This document shows positions 1 through 5,694 of a stretch of DNA of 6,458 nucleotides, one piece after another. Within the stretch, counting starts at the first letter, position 1; each line of letters opens with the position of its first letter. The notes under the pieces are model-generated. The model was given only the letters and a program-made list of their open reading frames with translations. It was not told the origin of the DNA and did not search any database. The DNA comes from Ignavibacteriales bacterium CG12_big_fil_rev_8_21_14_0_65_30_8 (GTDB lineage Bacteria; Bacteroidota; Ignavibacteria; Ignavibacteriales; Ignavibacteriaceae). Position numbers and translations under genes: made by a program. The stretch covers positions 1,755 through 8,212 of the forward strand of contig PFGS01000261.1 of NCBI GenBank assembly GCA_002783525.1, given 5' to 3'.

Positions 1-1
1 T

Positions 2-439
2 TTTACCGAGATTAGCATTTCATACAGCAGACCAGGAGTAAAGGGAAGAAAAATCTGGGGAGGATTGGTGCCCTATAATAAAGTTTGGAGAGCAGGTGCT
101 AATGAAGCAACGGTAATTACTTTTAGCACTGACGTAAAAATTAACGGAAAGAAATTAAAAAAAGGTTCATATGGTTTTTTTACAATACCAACTGAAAAGG
201 AATGGACACTTATATTTAACAATATTTGGGATCAATGGGGTGCTTTTACTTATAATGAAGCAAAAGATGAACTGCGTATTAAAGTAAAATCGGTAAAAAA
301 TATTTTTACAGAATGGCTTAATTATTCATTTGATAAAATGAATGTACAGAAAGCCGGTAAAACAAATTCAGCAGTTATTTGTCTTAATTGGGAAAACATT
401 AAAGTTCCTTTTACTGTTGAGGTAGAAACAAAGGAATAA
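2..439 (+). CDS. DUF2911 family protein, 3' part (5' end outside window)
   Basis: The reading frame is open from base 2 to the TAA at 437-439, giving about 145 residues. The start codon lies upstream of the window. An internal TTG at 65 is not the start, because family-conserved sequence precedes it. The block near the left edge (ISYSRPGVKGRKIWG, then VPYNKVWRAGANEAT) is the hallmark of DUF2911, followed by the usual KLKKGSYGFFTIP and the WGAFTYNEAKDELRIKVK region. Known of the family: proteins of roughly 170-290 residues, common in Bacteroidota and relatives, usually exported or lipid-anchored, with no established function. The missing N-terminus probably carries a signal peptide, which cannot be checked here. 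The C-terminus (VPFTVEVETKE) looks intact. It is transcribed away from the left edge and ends convergent to the phosphomannomutase gene. The family call is secure; the function is unknown. Confidence 0.9.
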   Translation, partial: FTEISISYSRPGVKGRKIWGGLVPYNKVWRAGANEATVITFSTDVKINGKKLKKGSYGFFTIPTEKEWTLIFNNIWDQWGAFTYNEAKDELRIKVKSVKNIFTEWLNYSFDKMNVQKAGKTNSAVICLNWENIKVPFTVEVETKE

Positions 440-453
440 GCTGTTTTGTTAAT

Positions 454-473
454 GTCTCTCTGAGAGGGTTTTT
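454..473 (+). terminator. Weak hairpin plus T-run after the DUF2911 gene
   Basis: Fifteen bases after the stop codon, TCTCT pairs with AGAGG around a CTG loop (455-467, with one G-T pair). The hairpin is followed by G and then TTTTT. The stem is only about 5 bp, so this is a marginal intrinsic terminator. Its position just after the gene supports the call; its stability does not. Confidence 0.35.
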
Positions 474-485
474 CAATTTGTAAAA

Positions 486-555
486 ACGAAGCGAAGATTC
501 TCTGCAGTTTATAAGTTTGAGATTCTTCCCTCGAATTCTCGGGGACAGAATGACC
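486..555. repeat. REP-like intergenic repeat remnant with imperfect hairpin
   Basis: Between the convergent DUF2911 and phosphomannomutase genes, the heptamer AGATTCT occurs twice (495-501 and 520-526). The second copy opens an imperfect inverted repeat: ATTCT (522-526) pairs with AGAAT (547-551), and CCC (528-530) pairs with GGG (542-544), around a loop containing GAATTC. The pattern GAGATTCTTC ... CAGAATGACC, together with the preceding CGAAGCGAAGATTCTC, resembles a dispersed intergenic repeat that I recognise from many Bacteroidota/Ignavibacteria draft genomes. This copy looks degenerate. It may also help end transcription from the two converging genes. The family assignment comes from memory of the motif, not a search. 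Confidence 0.5.
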
Positions 556-560
556 AATGA

Positions 561-1910
561 CTAATTATTCCTAATCAACTTTAACAACTCTTCTGTTTTT
601 TCTTTCATCAAATCTACATCACCCATGCTTTCAACATTTAATCTGATTATTGGTTCTGTGTTTGATATCCTTAAATTAAATCTCCAGTTCTGGTATTCAA
701 CACTTAGACCGTCAATTCTGTCTCTTTTACCACCAGGATATTTTTGTGCAATTTCTTCTAACTTTTCTTTTGGATTTGTAATGGTTGAATTTATTTCACC
801 TGAGCAGGGATATTTTTTTATCATTCCTCCAACCAGCTCAGAAAGTGTTTTATTTTCTTCTGAAATTAATTGAAGAATAAGTAAGAATGGAATCATTCCG
901 CTGTCTGAATATGCATTATCTCTAAAATAATGATGAGCTGACATTTCACCACCATAAATTGCATTCACCTCTCTCATTTTTTCTTTTATAAATGCGTGAC
1001 CGCTAACCGATTGGACTGCATTTCCGCCGTTATCTTTTGTAATGTCCAATGTATTCCAGGTAAGGCGTGGATCGTGAACAATATTTTCTCCCGGGTTATT
1101 TTTTAATATCGATTTTGCAAGTAATCCAACAATATAATATCCCTCAATAAAATTTCCGTTTTCATCAAAGAAGAAACAGCGGTCGTAGTCACCGTCCCAG
1201 GCAACACCAAGATCTGGATTGTGTTTTTTTACAGCATCAATTGTATGTGATCTGCATTCGGGCAGCAGTGGATTTGGAACTCCATTTGGAAAATCTGAAT
1301 CCGGGTCATTAAATATTTTTATCATTTCTACTGGAAGGATATATTCTAATTTGTCCAATGCCAATCCGGCGCAGCCATTTCCTGAATTTACAACAACTTT
1401 TAGAGGTTTAATTTTTTTAACATTGTAAAACTGATTTAAGTTTTGAATGAAATCATCCATTAGATCAATTTTTGTAACACTTCCTTTTTTATCGCTTATT
1501 TTAATAGGCCTGTTTTCTGTTATTAGTTTTTCAATTTCATTTAAGCCTGAATTATAACCTACAGGCACTGAATTTTTCTTTACGAATTTCATTCCATTGT
1601 ATTCAGGTGGATTGTGGCTGGCAGTTATCATAATTCCGCCATCTGCATTTAAAAAAGATGTACCGTAATATATCATCTCTGTTCCGCAAAGACCGATATC
1701 AATTACATTACTACCTGCATCATTAATACCCTGCGCAAGGCTTTGTGATATCGATTCAGAAGATTTTCTTATATCGTGACCAATTATTATTTTTTTTGTA
1801 TTCAAATACTTTGCATAATTATAGCCTATTTTATATGCCAGATCCGTATTTAATTCTTCTGGTACCTTTCCTCTAATATCGTATGCTTTGAAACCTGGAA
1901 GTTTTGACAT
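561..1910 (-). CDS. Phosphomannomutase/phosphoglucomutase
   Basis: A 449-residue cytoplasmic enzyme of the alpha-D-phosphohexomutase family, which interconverts hexose 6-phosphate and 1-phosphate to supply GDP-mannose or UDP-glucose precursors for envelope polysaccharides. All four family signatures are present: the phosphoserine loop TASHNP with Ser98, the metal-binding loop DGDYDR at 239-244, the sugar-binding loop GGEMSAH at 320-326, and the phosphate-binding loop RISNTEP at 414-420. The length is normal (about 450-465), so the protein appears complete. I chose the ATG at 1908-1910, giving MSKLPGFKAYDIRG, because homologues begin close to the YDIRG motif and a GGAG ribosome site (1921-1924 on the plus strand) lies 10 bases upstream. 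The frame stays open for 21 more codons to an ATG at 1973, but that extension has no family counterpart. The stop is TAG. GEMSAH and overall similarity favour a ManB/AlgC-like dual mutase; glucosamine mutase is less likely. The preferred sugar cannot be read from sequence. Confidence 0.93.
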   Translation of the reverse strand: MSKLPGFKAYDIRGKVPEELNTDLAYKIGYNYAKYLNTKKIIIGHDIRKSSESISQSLAQGINDAGSNVIDIGLCGTEMIYYGTSFLNADGGIMITASHNPPEYNGMKFVKKNSVPVGYNSGLNEIEKLITENRPIKISDKKGSVTKIDLMDDFIQNLNQFYNVKKIKPLKVVVNSGNGCAGLALDKLEYILPVEMIKIFNDPDSDFPNGVPNPLLPECRSHTIDAVKKHNPDLGVAWDGDYDRCFFFDENGNFIEGYYIVGLLAKSILKNNPGENIVHDPRLTWNTLDITKDNGGNAVQSVSGHAFIKEKMREVNAIYGGEMSAHHYFRDNAYSDSGMIPFLLILQLISEENKTLSELVGGMIKKYPCSGEINSTITNPKEKLEEIAQKYPGGKRDRIDGLSVEYQNWRFNLRISNTEPIIRLNVESMGDVDLMKEKTEELLKLIRNN

Positions 1911-1945
1911 AATGATTCTACTCCAAAATTCGTTAGAAATAAAGA

Positions 1946-1974
1946 CCAATTTATAAAAAAATAATTTCTGCAAA
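1946..1974 (-). promoter_or_regulatory. Candidate Bacteroidota-type promoter for the mutase gene
   Basis: Read on the minus strand, TTTG (1971-1974) is followed after 17 bases by TAAATTGG (1946-1953). This is one mismatch from the Bacteroidota -7 consensus TAnnTTTG, at a spacing compatible with the -33 TTTG element. It would place the transcript start roughly 30 bases before the ATG, leaving room for the GGAG site. The region is very AT-rich, so a chance match is possible. Confidence 0.35.
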
Positions 1975-2062
1975 TAATTTAAATAATAAGTGCAAAATTA
2001 TTTCAATAGATTTTCTAATAATAACTCGTTAAATTTACATTGTTGAAATTAATCTAATTTTT

Positions 2063-2067
2063 AGGAG
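2063..2067 (+). promoter_or_regulatory. Ribosome binding site AGGAG deciding the zinc-ribbon start
   Basis: AGGAG lies 9 bases upstream of ACG at 2077 and overlaps the in-frame TAG that closes the frame upstream. It is the only strong Shine-Dalgarno match near this gene. It points to the ACG codon rather than to the TTG 76 bases further on. Confidence 0.6.
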
Positions 2068-2076
2068 AATACTGAC

Positions 2077-2382
2077 ACGAAAGCAAATTCTGAGAACTGG
2101 CATTTCGCAAAATGCAATAATTCCAAGTGTAATAATATATTTTTGGTAAACCCTAATGAAATCCCGGATGATTTGGGTTTTATTTGTCCTCAATGCAGTT
2201 TTAAAACCACCCATTCTCATGTAATTCAATGCGCAAGTTGTAAAACAATCTTAAATTTTGTTAGAGCTTCGAATAATGAAGAAAAATTAGTCTTCAATGT
2301 AAATAAATGCTCTCATTGTATTGGTACTATTGAAGATGAATGGGAAATAGAACCAATCTATCAAGGGGATTCTTACATATAA
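2077..2382 (+). CDS. Small double zinc-ribbon protein, apparent ACG start
   Basis: A hypothetical protein of 101 residues if begun at ACG 2077. It has four cysteine pairs: C13/C18 (CNNSKC), C37/C40 (CPQC), C52/C55 (CASC) and C78/C81 (CSHC). These look like two zinc ribbons in tandem, the first spanning about 13-40 and the second about 52-81, followed by an acidic tail (IEDEWEIEP). There is no signal peptide or membrane segment, so it is probably cytoplasmic. The frame is open from the TAG at 2062-2064 and contains no ATG or GTG before the first ribbon. An AGGAG at 2063-2067 sits 9 bases before ACG AAA GCA, which is ideal ribosome-site spacing. The alternative TTG at 2143 would give 79 residues but remove the first cysteine pair and has no comparable site. 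The protein could bind nucleic acid or another protein; I do not recognise a named family. The gene is divergent from the mutase gene and lies 89 bases before the peptidase gene. Confidence 0.7.
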   Translation, partial: TKANSENWHFAKCNNSKCNNIFLVNPNEIPDDLGFICPQCSFKTTHSHVIQCASCKTILNFVRASNNEEKLVFNVNKCSHCIGTIEDEWEIEPIYQGDSYI

Positions 2383-2388
2383 ATATTT

Positions 2389-2410
2389 TTGGATAAGGGA
2401 AATTATCCAA
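2389..2410 (+). other. Hairpin between the zinc-ribbon and peptidase genes
   Basis: TTGGATAA (2389-2396) and TTATCCAA (2403-2410) form a perfect 8-bp stem around a GGGAAA loop, starting 7 bases after the zinc-ribbon stop codon. No T-run follows on either strand, so it is a poor intrinsic terminator. It could be a weak terminator, an RNA-processing or stability element, or an operator for the peptidase gene. The remainder of the gap is AT-rich and shows no convincing promoter match. Confidence 0.4.
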
Positions 2411-2471
2411 GATCAATAAAATTTTCTAATTAATTAAATACAGTTAACAATTATCAAAGAGGATAAATTGT

Positions 2472-4619
2472 ATGAAAAAGTTAATAATGGGAAAATTATC
2501 TGCTTTAATATTAACCTTAGTTTTATTTGGCTGCATATCTGTATTTGCACAGACAAACAACTGGACAAATTTAGAGAATGTAAAAGCCGGTAAATATGAC
2601 ACAGGTAAAATGTGGACATTCGAATATCCACCATTAAAATATTTTGAAAGCGAATATAATTTTAATCCAACACAAGAATGGCTGAACAATGTTAGAATGT
2701 CAGCACTTCGTTTTGCAAATTACTGTTCTGCTTCCTTTGTCTCTGCAGACGGTTTAGTTATGACAAACCATCACTGCGGAAGAAGAAGTATTGTTCAGGT
2801 TTCTAAAGAAGACGAAGATCTGATGAATAATGGATTCTTTGCAAAAACTTTGGCTGATGAAAGACCTGTCCCGGGTTTATATGTTGATCAGCTTGTTTTA
2901 ATAAAAGATGTTACTTCTGAAGTACAAGAAGCAATTGACCAAGGTAAAACAGCAGAAGAAAAAGCTAAACTAAAAAATGATGTATTTAAAAAGATCACTG
3001 CAAGAGAAGATGAAGAATCGGGATTGAGAACATCTATCACTACCTTATTTAATGGCGGCAAATATTCGCTTTATGGTTATAAAAGATATAACGATGTAAG
3101 ATTGGTTTTTGCACCGGAAGAAAAAATAGCTTACTTCGGTGGAGACCCTGATAACTTTACATATCCAAGATATGATCTTGATTGTTCTTTCTTTAGAGTT
3201 TATGATGAAGCAGGCAAACCATTAAAAACAGAACACTATTTTCATTGGAGTCCTAACGGATCAGTGCCGGGAGAGCCTGTATTTGTTGTCGGCAATCCAG
3301 GAAGAACAAACAGATTAAAAACAATTGCACAATTAGAATACTTTAGAGATATTCAGTATCCAAGGACTCTTGATTTATTAAATGGATTAATGGATGTATA
3401 TTCTCAAATTATGAAAAAACATCCTGAGAGAACTGCAAAATTACAGAACAGTTATTTTGGCTTTTCAAATTCACAAAAAGCTTATACAGGAATGTTGAAA
3501 GGATTAAGAAATCCAATCTTAATGCAAAAGAAAATTGATTTTGAGAACAACTTTAAAAAAGCAATTCAATCAGATGATGAATTAAATAAAATATTCGGTA
3601 ATCTTTGGGGCAAAATAGAAAACACAAGAAAAGAGATCAGCAAAATATCAAACGAAAATTACGGATTAAGATTATTTAGATTAACAAATTCTGAATATTT
3701 TGTTGTTGCACAAGCTTTGATAGACCTTGCTAATGAATTAAAATTGCCTGAAGATAAAAGATCTGAAGAATATAAAGGTGAAGAATTAAATAAAACCATT
3801 GAAAGTATCTTTCCTAAAGATTTTGATTATGAGATGAATGATCTTCTTTTACTTAATCAAATAAAAACTTGGCATGATTACCTCGGTGCAAATTATCCTC
3901 TCTATCAAAAAATGACTGATGGAAAAACCGGAAAGGATGCATTAAAATATATTTTAGATAGATCGTCCATAACAAACTCAGAAAAAGTTGCCGAACTAAT
4001 TGATGATGGACCTGATGATATCTTAAATTCAGATGATCCTTTTATATATTTTATAATGCATTCCAAAGCAAGATATGATGAACTTTCAGAAAAGATTGAA
4101 AAAATAACTGAAGAAGAAGATACATATGCTGAATTATTAGGAAGAGCATTGTTCAATGTATACGGAACTTCAATTCCACCGGATGCAACATTTACATTAA
4201 GATTAGCAGACGGGGTTGTAGACGGATTTCCATACAATGGCACAAAGGCTCCTCCTTATACAACTATGTATGGTGCATTTGACAGATATAATTCTTTCGG
4301 AAAAAATGATCCCTGGGAATTACCTAAGAGCTGGTTAAATGCAGAAAAGGAAATAAATCTTGCAACACCATTTAATTTTGTTTCAACAAATGATATAATT
4401 GGCGGTAATTCAGGAAGCCCTGTAATAAATAAAAATTCACAAGTTGTAGGTTTAGCTTTTGACGGCAACATTCAGAGCTTACCGGGTAACTTTATTTTTA
4501 CAACAGAACAAAATAGAACGGTTTCTGTTGATTCACGCGGTTTATATGAAGCGATAAAAAATATTTATAAAGCAACAAGATTAAGTGATGAACTGAAAAA
4601 CGGAAAAATTGTAAAGTAA
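2472..4619 (+). CDS. Secreted S46 family dipeptidyl-peptidase (DPP7/DPP11 type)
   Basis: A 715-residue serine exopeptidase that removes dipeptides from the N-termini of peptides, expected in the periplasm. The length matches the family (about 700-730). An AGAGGA ribosome site (2458-2463) sits 8 bases before the ATG. Residues 1-26 form a signal peptide, with likely cleavage VFA|Q. The trypsin-like triad reads as His101 (TNHHCG), Asp237 (LDCSFFRVY, equivalent to the DIALL-type motif) and Ser647 (GGNSGSP). The N-terminus-binding segment is DPDNFTYPR (about 226-233), where many relatives have NW rather than NF. Residues about 300-560 are helix-rich and charged, matching the helical domain inserted between the two beta-barrels in known S46 structures. 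Position 665, 18 residues after the catalytic Ser and equivalent to Arg673 of P. gingivalis DPP11, is Gly (FDGN). This suggests DPP7-like preference for hydrophobic residues rather than Asp/Glu; that is inference. Assignment to the family is very secure, the exact specificity less so. Confidence 0.95.
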   Translation: MKKLIMGKLSALILTLVLFGCISVFAQTNNWTNLENVKAGKYDTGKMWTFEYPPLKYFESEYNFNPTQEWLNNVRMSALRFANYCSASFVSADGLVMTNHHCGRRSIVQVSKEDEDLMNNGFFAKTLADERPVPGLYVDQLVLIKDVTSEVQEAIDQGKTAEEKAKLKNDVFKKITAREDEESGLRTSITTLFNGGKYSLYGYKRYNDVRLVFAPEEKIAYFGGDPDNFTYPRYDLDCSFFRVYDEAGKPLKTEHYFHWSPNGSVPGEPVFVVGNPGRTNRLKTIAQLEYFRDIQYPRTLDLLNGLMDVYSQIMKKHPERTAKLQNSYFGFSNSQKAYTGMLKGLRNPILMQKKIDFENNFKKAIQSDDELNKIFGNLWGKIENTRKEISKISNENYGLRLFRLTNSEYFVVAQALIDLANELKLPEDKRSEEYKGEELNKTIESIFPKDFDYEMNDLLLLNQIKTWHDYLGANYPLYQKMTDGKTGKDALKYILDRSSITNSEKVAELIDDGPDDILNSDDPFIYFIMHSKARYDELSEKIEKITEEEDTYAELLGRALFNVYGTSIPPDATFTLRLADGVVDGFPYNGTKAPPYTTMYGAFDRYNSFGKNDPWELPKSWLNAEKEINLATPFNFVSTNDIIGGNSGSPVINKNSQVVGLAFDGNIQSLPGNFIFTTEQNRTVSVDSRGLYEAIKNIYKATRLSDELKNGKIVK

Positions 4620-4628
4620 TTATTGTTT

Positions 4629-4656
4629 ATAGAGACGCAGAATTCTGCGTCTCTAT
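4629..4656. terminator. Perfect 28-bp palindrome between convergent genes
   Basis: The half-site ATAGAGACGCAGAA (4629-4642) is followed directly by its exact reverse complement (4643-4656). It lies 10 bases after the peptidase stop and 6 bases before the stop of the convergent exported-protein gene. It can fold into a strong hairpin in RNA from either strand and most likely acts as a bidirectional terminator or 3'-end stabiliser, although no long T-run follows. The GAGACGC ... GCGTCTC arrangement resembles palindromic units dispersed between genes in several bacterial groups, so it may be a mobile REP-like unit. The palindrome is certain; its role is inferred. Confidence 0.7.
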
Positions 4657-4661
4657 CATAT

Positions 4662-5198
4662 TTACATAATTAATTGCAATTGAAAATAGAAAGAATAATA
4701 TTTTGATAAACTTTTGGTAAAAGTAAAACCGTTCTCAAACCCCACACCGATTTTAATTCCGTTTTTCTTATTCTTTCTTAAATCCAAACCCCCTAATAAT
4801 GAAAACACTATTCCATAATTCCATTCAGAACTATTTAAAAATATTCTATCATTTAGTGCTAAAAAACCCAGACTTTCTTCAATATAAAATTTATTATCCA
4901 ATAACTGATAAGTTGAAGCACCAAATGTGAATCCCTTTAAAAATGAATGATAAGCAAAAGAATTATCTGGGGAAATACTTTCAATATCTTTTGCATAAAC
5001 AAAACCCAGCCTTGGTTTTATTTTTTTGGTAAAAGGTGTTGGTATGTCAACAAAGAAAGATAAATAATAGCTTGTAACTCCAATTGAATTACCCTTAATA
5101 TTGCCTGCGCCGATCTTAGTACCTACTCCGAAAAGGTTCTGACCCGAACAAAATGAAGAAATAAGCAAAAGACAAAAGAGGATATTTTTAATGCACAT
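4662..5198 (-). CDS. Exported protein, probable small outer-membrane beta-barrel
   Basis: A 178-residue hypothetical protein. Residues 1-19 form a signal peptide: short basic start, hydrophobic core ILFCLLLISSF, likely cleavage CSG|QN. The mature part is rich in alternating hydrophobic/polar and aromatic/glycine stretches (LFGVGTKIGAG, SYYLSFFVDI, KGFTFGASTYQLL, GIKIGVGFENGFTFT) and ends in a strand-like YYSFYFQLQLIM, as in small outer-membrane beta-barrels. I recognise no named family and no catalytic motif. Cys9 and Cys17 do not sit in a credible lipobox. The ATG at 5196-5198 is the only suitable start; no Shine-Dalgarno sequence is visible upstream. The gene is convergent with the peptidase gene and divergent from the nuclease gene. 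Barrel topology is inferred from composition, so a soluble periplasmic beta-rich protein remains possible. Confidence 0.75.
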   Translation of the reverse strand: MCIKNILFCLLLISSFCSGQNLFGVGTKIGAGNIKGNSIGVTSYYLSFFVDIPTPFTKKIKPRLGFVYAKDIESISPDNSFAYHSFLKGFTFGASTYQLLDNKFYIEESLGFLALNDRIFLNSSEWNYGIVFSLLGGLDLRKNKKNGIKIGVGFENGFTFTKSLSKYYSFYFQLQLIM

Positions 5199-5223
5199 AA
5201 TAAAATAATTTGTGTTTTTAATA

Positions 5224-5234
5224 CAATTTATAAT
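5224..5234. promoter_or_regulatory. Overlapping divergent -10-like elements
   Basis: The 76-bp gap between two divergent genes holds TATAAT on the plus strand (5229-5234), about 40 bases before the nuclease ATG, and TATAAATTG on the minus strand (5224-5232), 25 bases before the exported-protein ATG. The same 9-mer TATAAATTG occurs on the minus strand inside the candidate mutase promoter. No good -35 or -33 partner is seen at standard spacing, so these are only candidates in AT-rich DNA. Confidence 0.25.
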
Positions 5235-5274
5235 AAATTAGAAAAAATAATAAACAATATTAGGGGTTTTTATT

Positions 5275-5628
5275 ATGAAAAATGTTTTATACCAATATAA
5301 GGCTTTTGTTACTTCTGTTTATGACGGGGACACATGTACGGTTGATATTGATCTTGGCTTACATACGTGGGTAAGAGGTGAAAAAATAAGATTAATAAGA
5401 ATTAATGCGCCTGAAATAAGAGGGAAGAGCAGGAAAAAAGGATTAGCATCAAGAGATTATTTGAGGGAAATAATTTTGGATAAAGAAATTATTATTGGAA
5501 CATTTAAGGATAAAAAAGGAAAATATGGAAGATACCTGGGGGAAATATGGCTGCCTTACGAAGATGAAATTATAAATGTAAATGATCTTATGGTTAACAA
5601 AGGTTTTGCTGTTTATAAAGAATATTGA
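5275..5628 (+). CDS. Staphylococcal nuclease-like (thermonuclease, SNase) protein
   Basis: A 117-residue protein made of little more than one SNase (OB-fold) domain, a family that cleaves DNA and RNA with calcium. The start is clear: AGGGG at 5262-5266 lies 8 bases before the ATG. Visible motifs are YDGDT (16-20, with Asp19 matching S. aureus Asp21), RLIRINAPE (39-47) and KYGRYLGEIW (83-92, with Arg86 matching Arg87). Arg39 and Glu47 match the catalytic Arg35 and Glu43. The second calcium ligand Asp40 is replaced by Asn44, and Thr41 by Ala45. There is no signal peptide or lipobox, unlike secreted nucleases of this family, so the protein looks cytoplasmic. The C-terminus ends soon after the MVNKGFAVYKEY strand, lacking the helical tail of the longer enzymes. 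It is probably a nuclease with an altered metal site, but a binding-only role is possible. Confidence 0.87.
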   Translation: MKNVLYQYKAFVTSVYDGDTCTVDIDLGLHTWVRGEKIRLIRINAPEIRGKSRKKGLASRDYLREIILDKEIIIGTFKDKKGKYGRYLGEIWLPYEDEIINVNDLMVNKGFAVYKEY

Positions 5629-5640
5629 ATTAAATATGAA

Positions 5641-5666
5641 TCCGCCTACGCTGAAGCTTCGGCGGA
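5641..5666. repeat. GC-rich palindromic unit between nuclease and gldC genes
   Basis: TCCGCC (5641-5646) pairs with GGCGGA (5661-5666). Alternatively, CGCTGAAG (5649-5656) pairs with CTTCGGCG (5657-5664) with a single G-T pair. The GC content contrasts sharply with the AT-rich flanks. The unit is followed by CAAGTTTT, so it might end nuclease transcripts. The motif resembles TCCGCC...GGCGGA units I know as dispersed intergenic repeats. The flanks TTGAATTA... (5625-5640) and TTGAATTA... (5673-5688) agree at 13 of 16 positions, like a worn target-site duplication. Confidence 0.6.
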
Positions 5667-5694
5667 CAAGTTTTGAATTATAAATGAGTTGTTT

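Noticed and set aside
625..1428. Plus-strand frames of 82 and 69 residues within the mutase gene
   Set aside because: They are antisense to conserved mutase sequence; no ribosome site or domain supports them.
1911..1973. 21-residue N-terminal extension of the mutase
   Set aside because: The shorter start has a GGAG site and matches the family N-terminus; the extension is low-complexity AT-rich sequence that overlaps the candidate promoter.
2035..2229. Minus-strand 64-residue frame overlapping the zinc-ribbon gene
   Set aside because: It is antisense to the cysteine-rich frame, has no domain features, and is explained as a shadow of the real gene.
2523..2537. Possible lipobox (LFGC, Cys21) in the peptidase signal peptide
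   Set aside because: Phe before Gly-Cys is a poor lipobox, and the following VFA|Q is a good ordinary signal-peptidase site, as in other S46 enzymes.
2434..2689. Two minus-strand frames over the start of the peptidase gene
   Set aside because: They are antisense to the signal peptide and conserved N-terminus of the S46 peptidase, with composition typical of shadow frames.
3905..4471. Minus-strand frames of 112 and 71 residues within the peptidase gene
   Set aside because: They lie wholly inside a strongly conserved coding region on the other strand and show no recognisable motifs.
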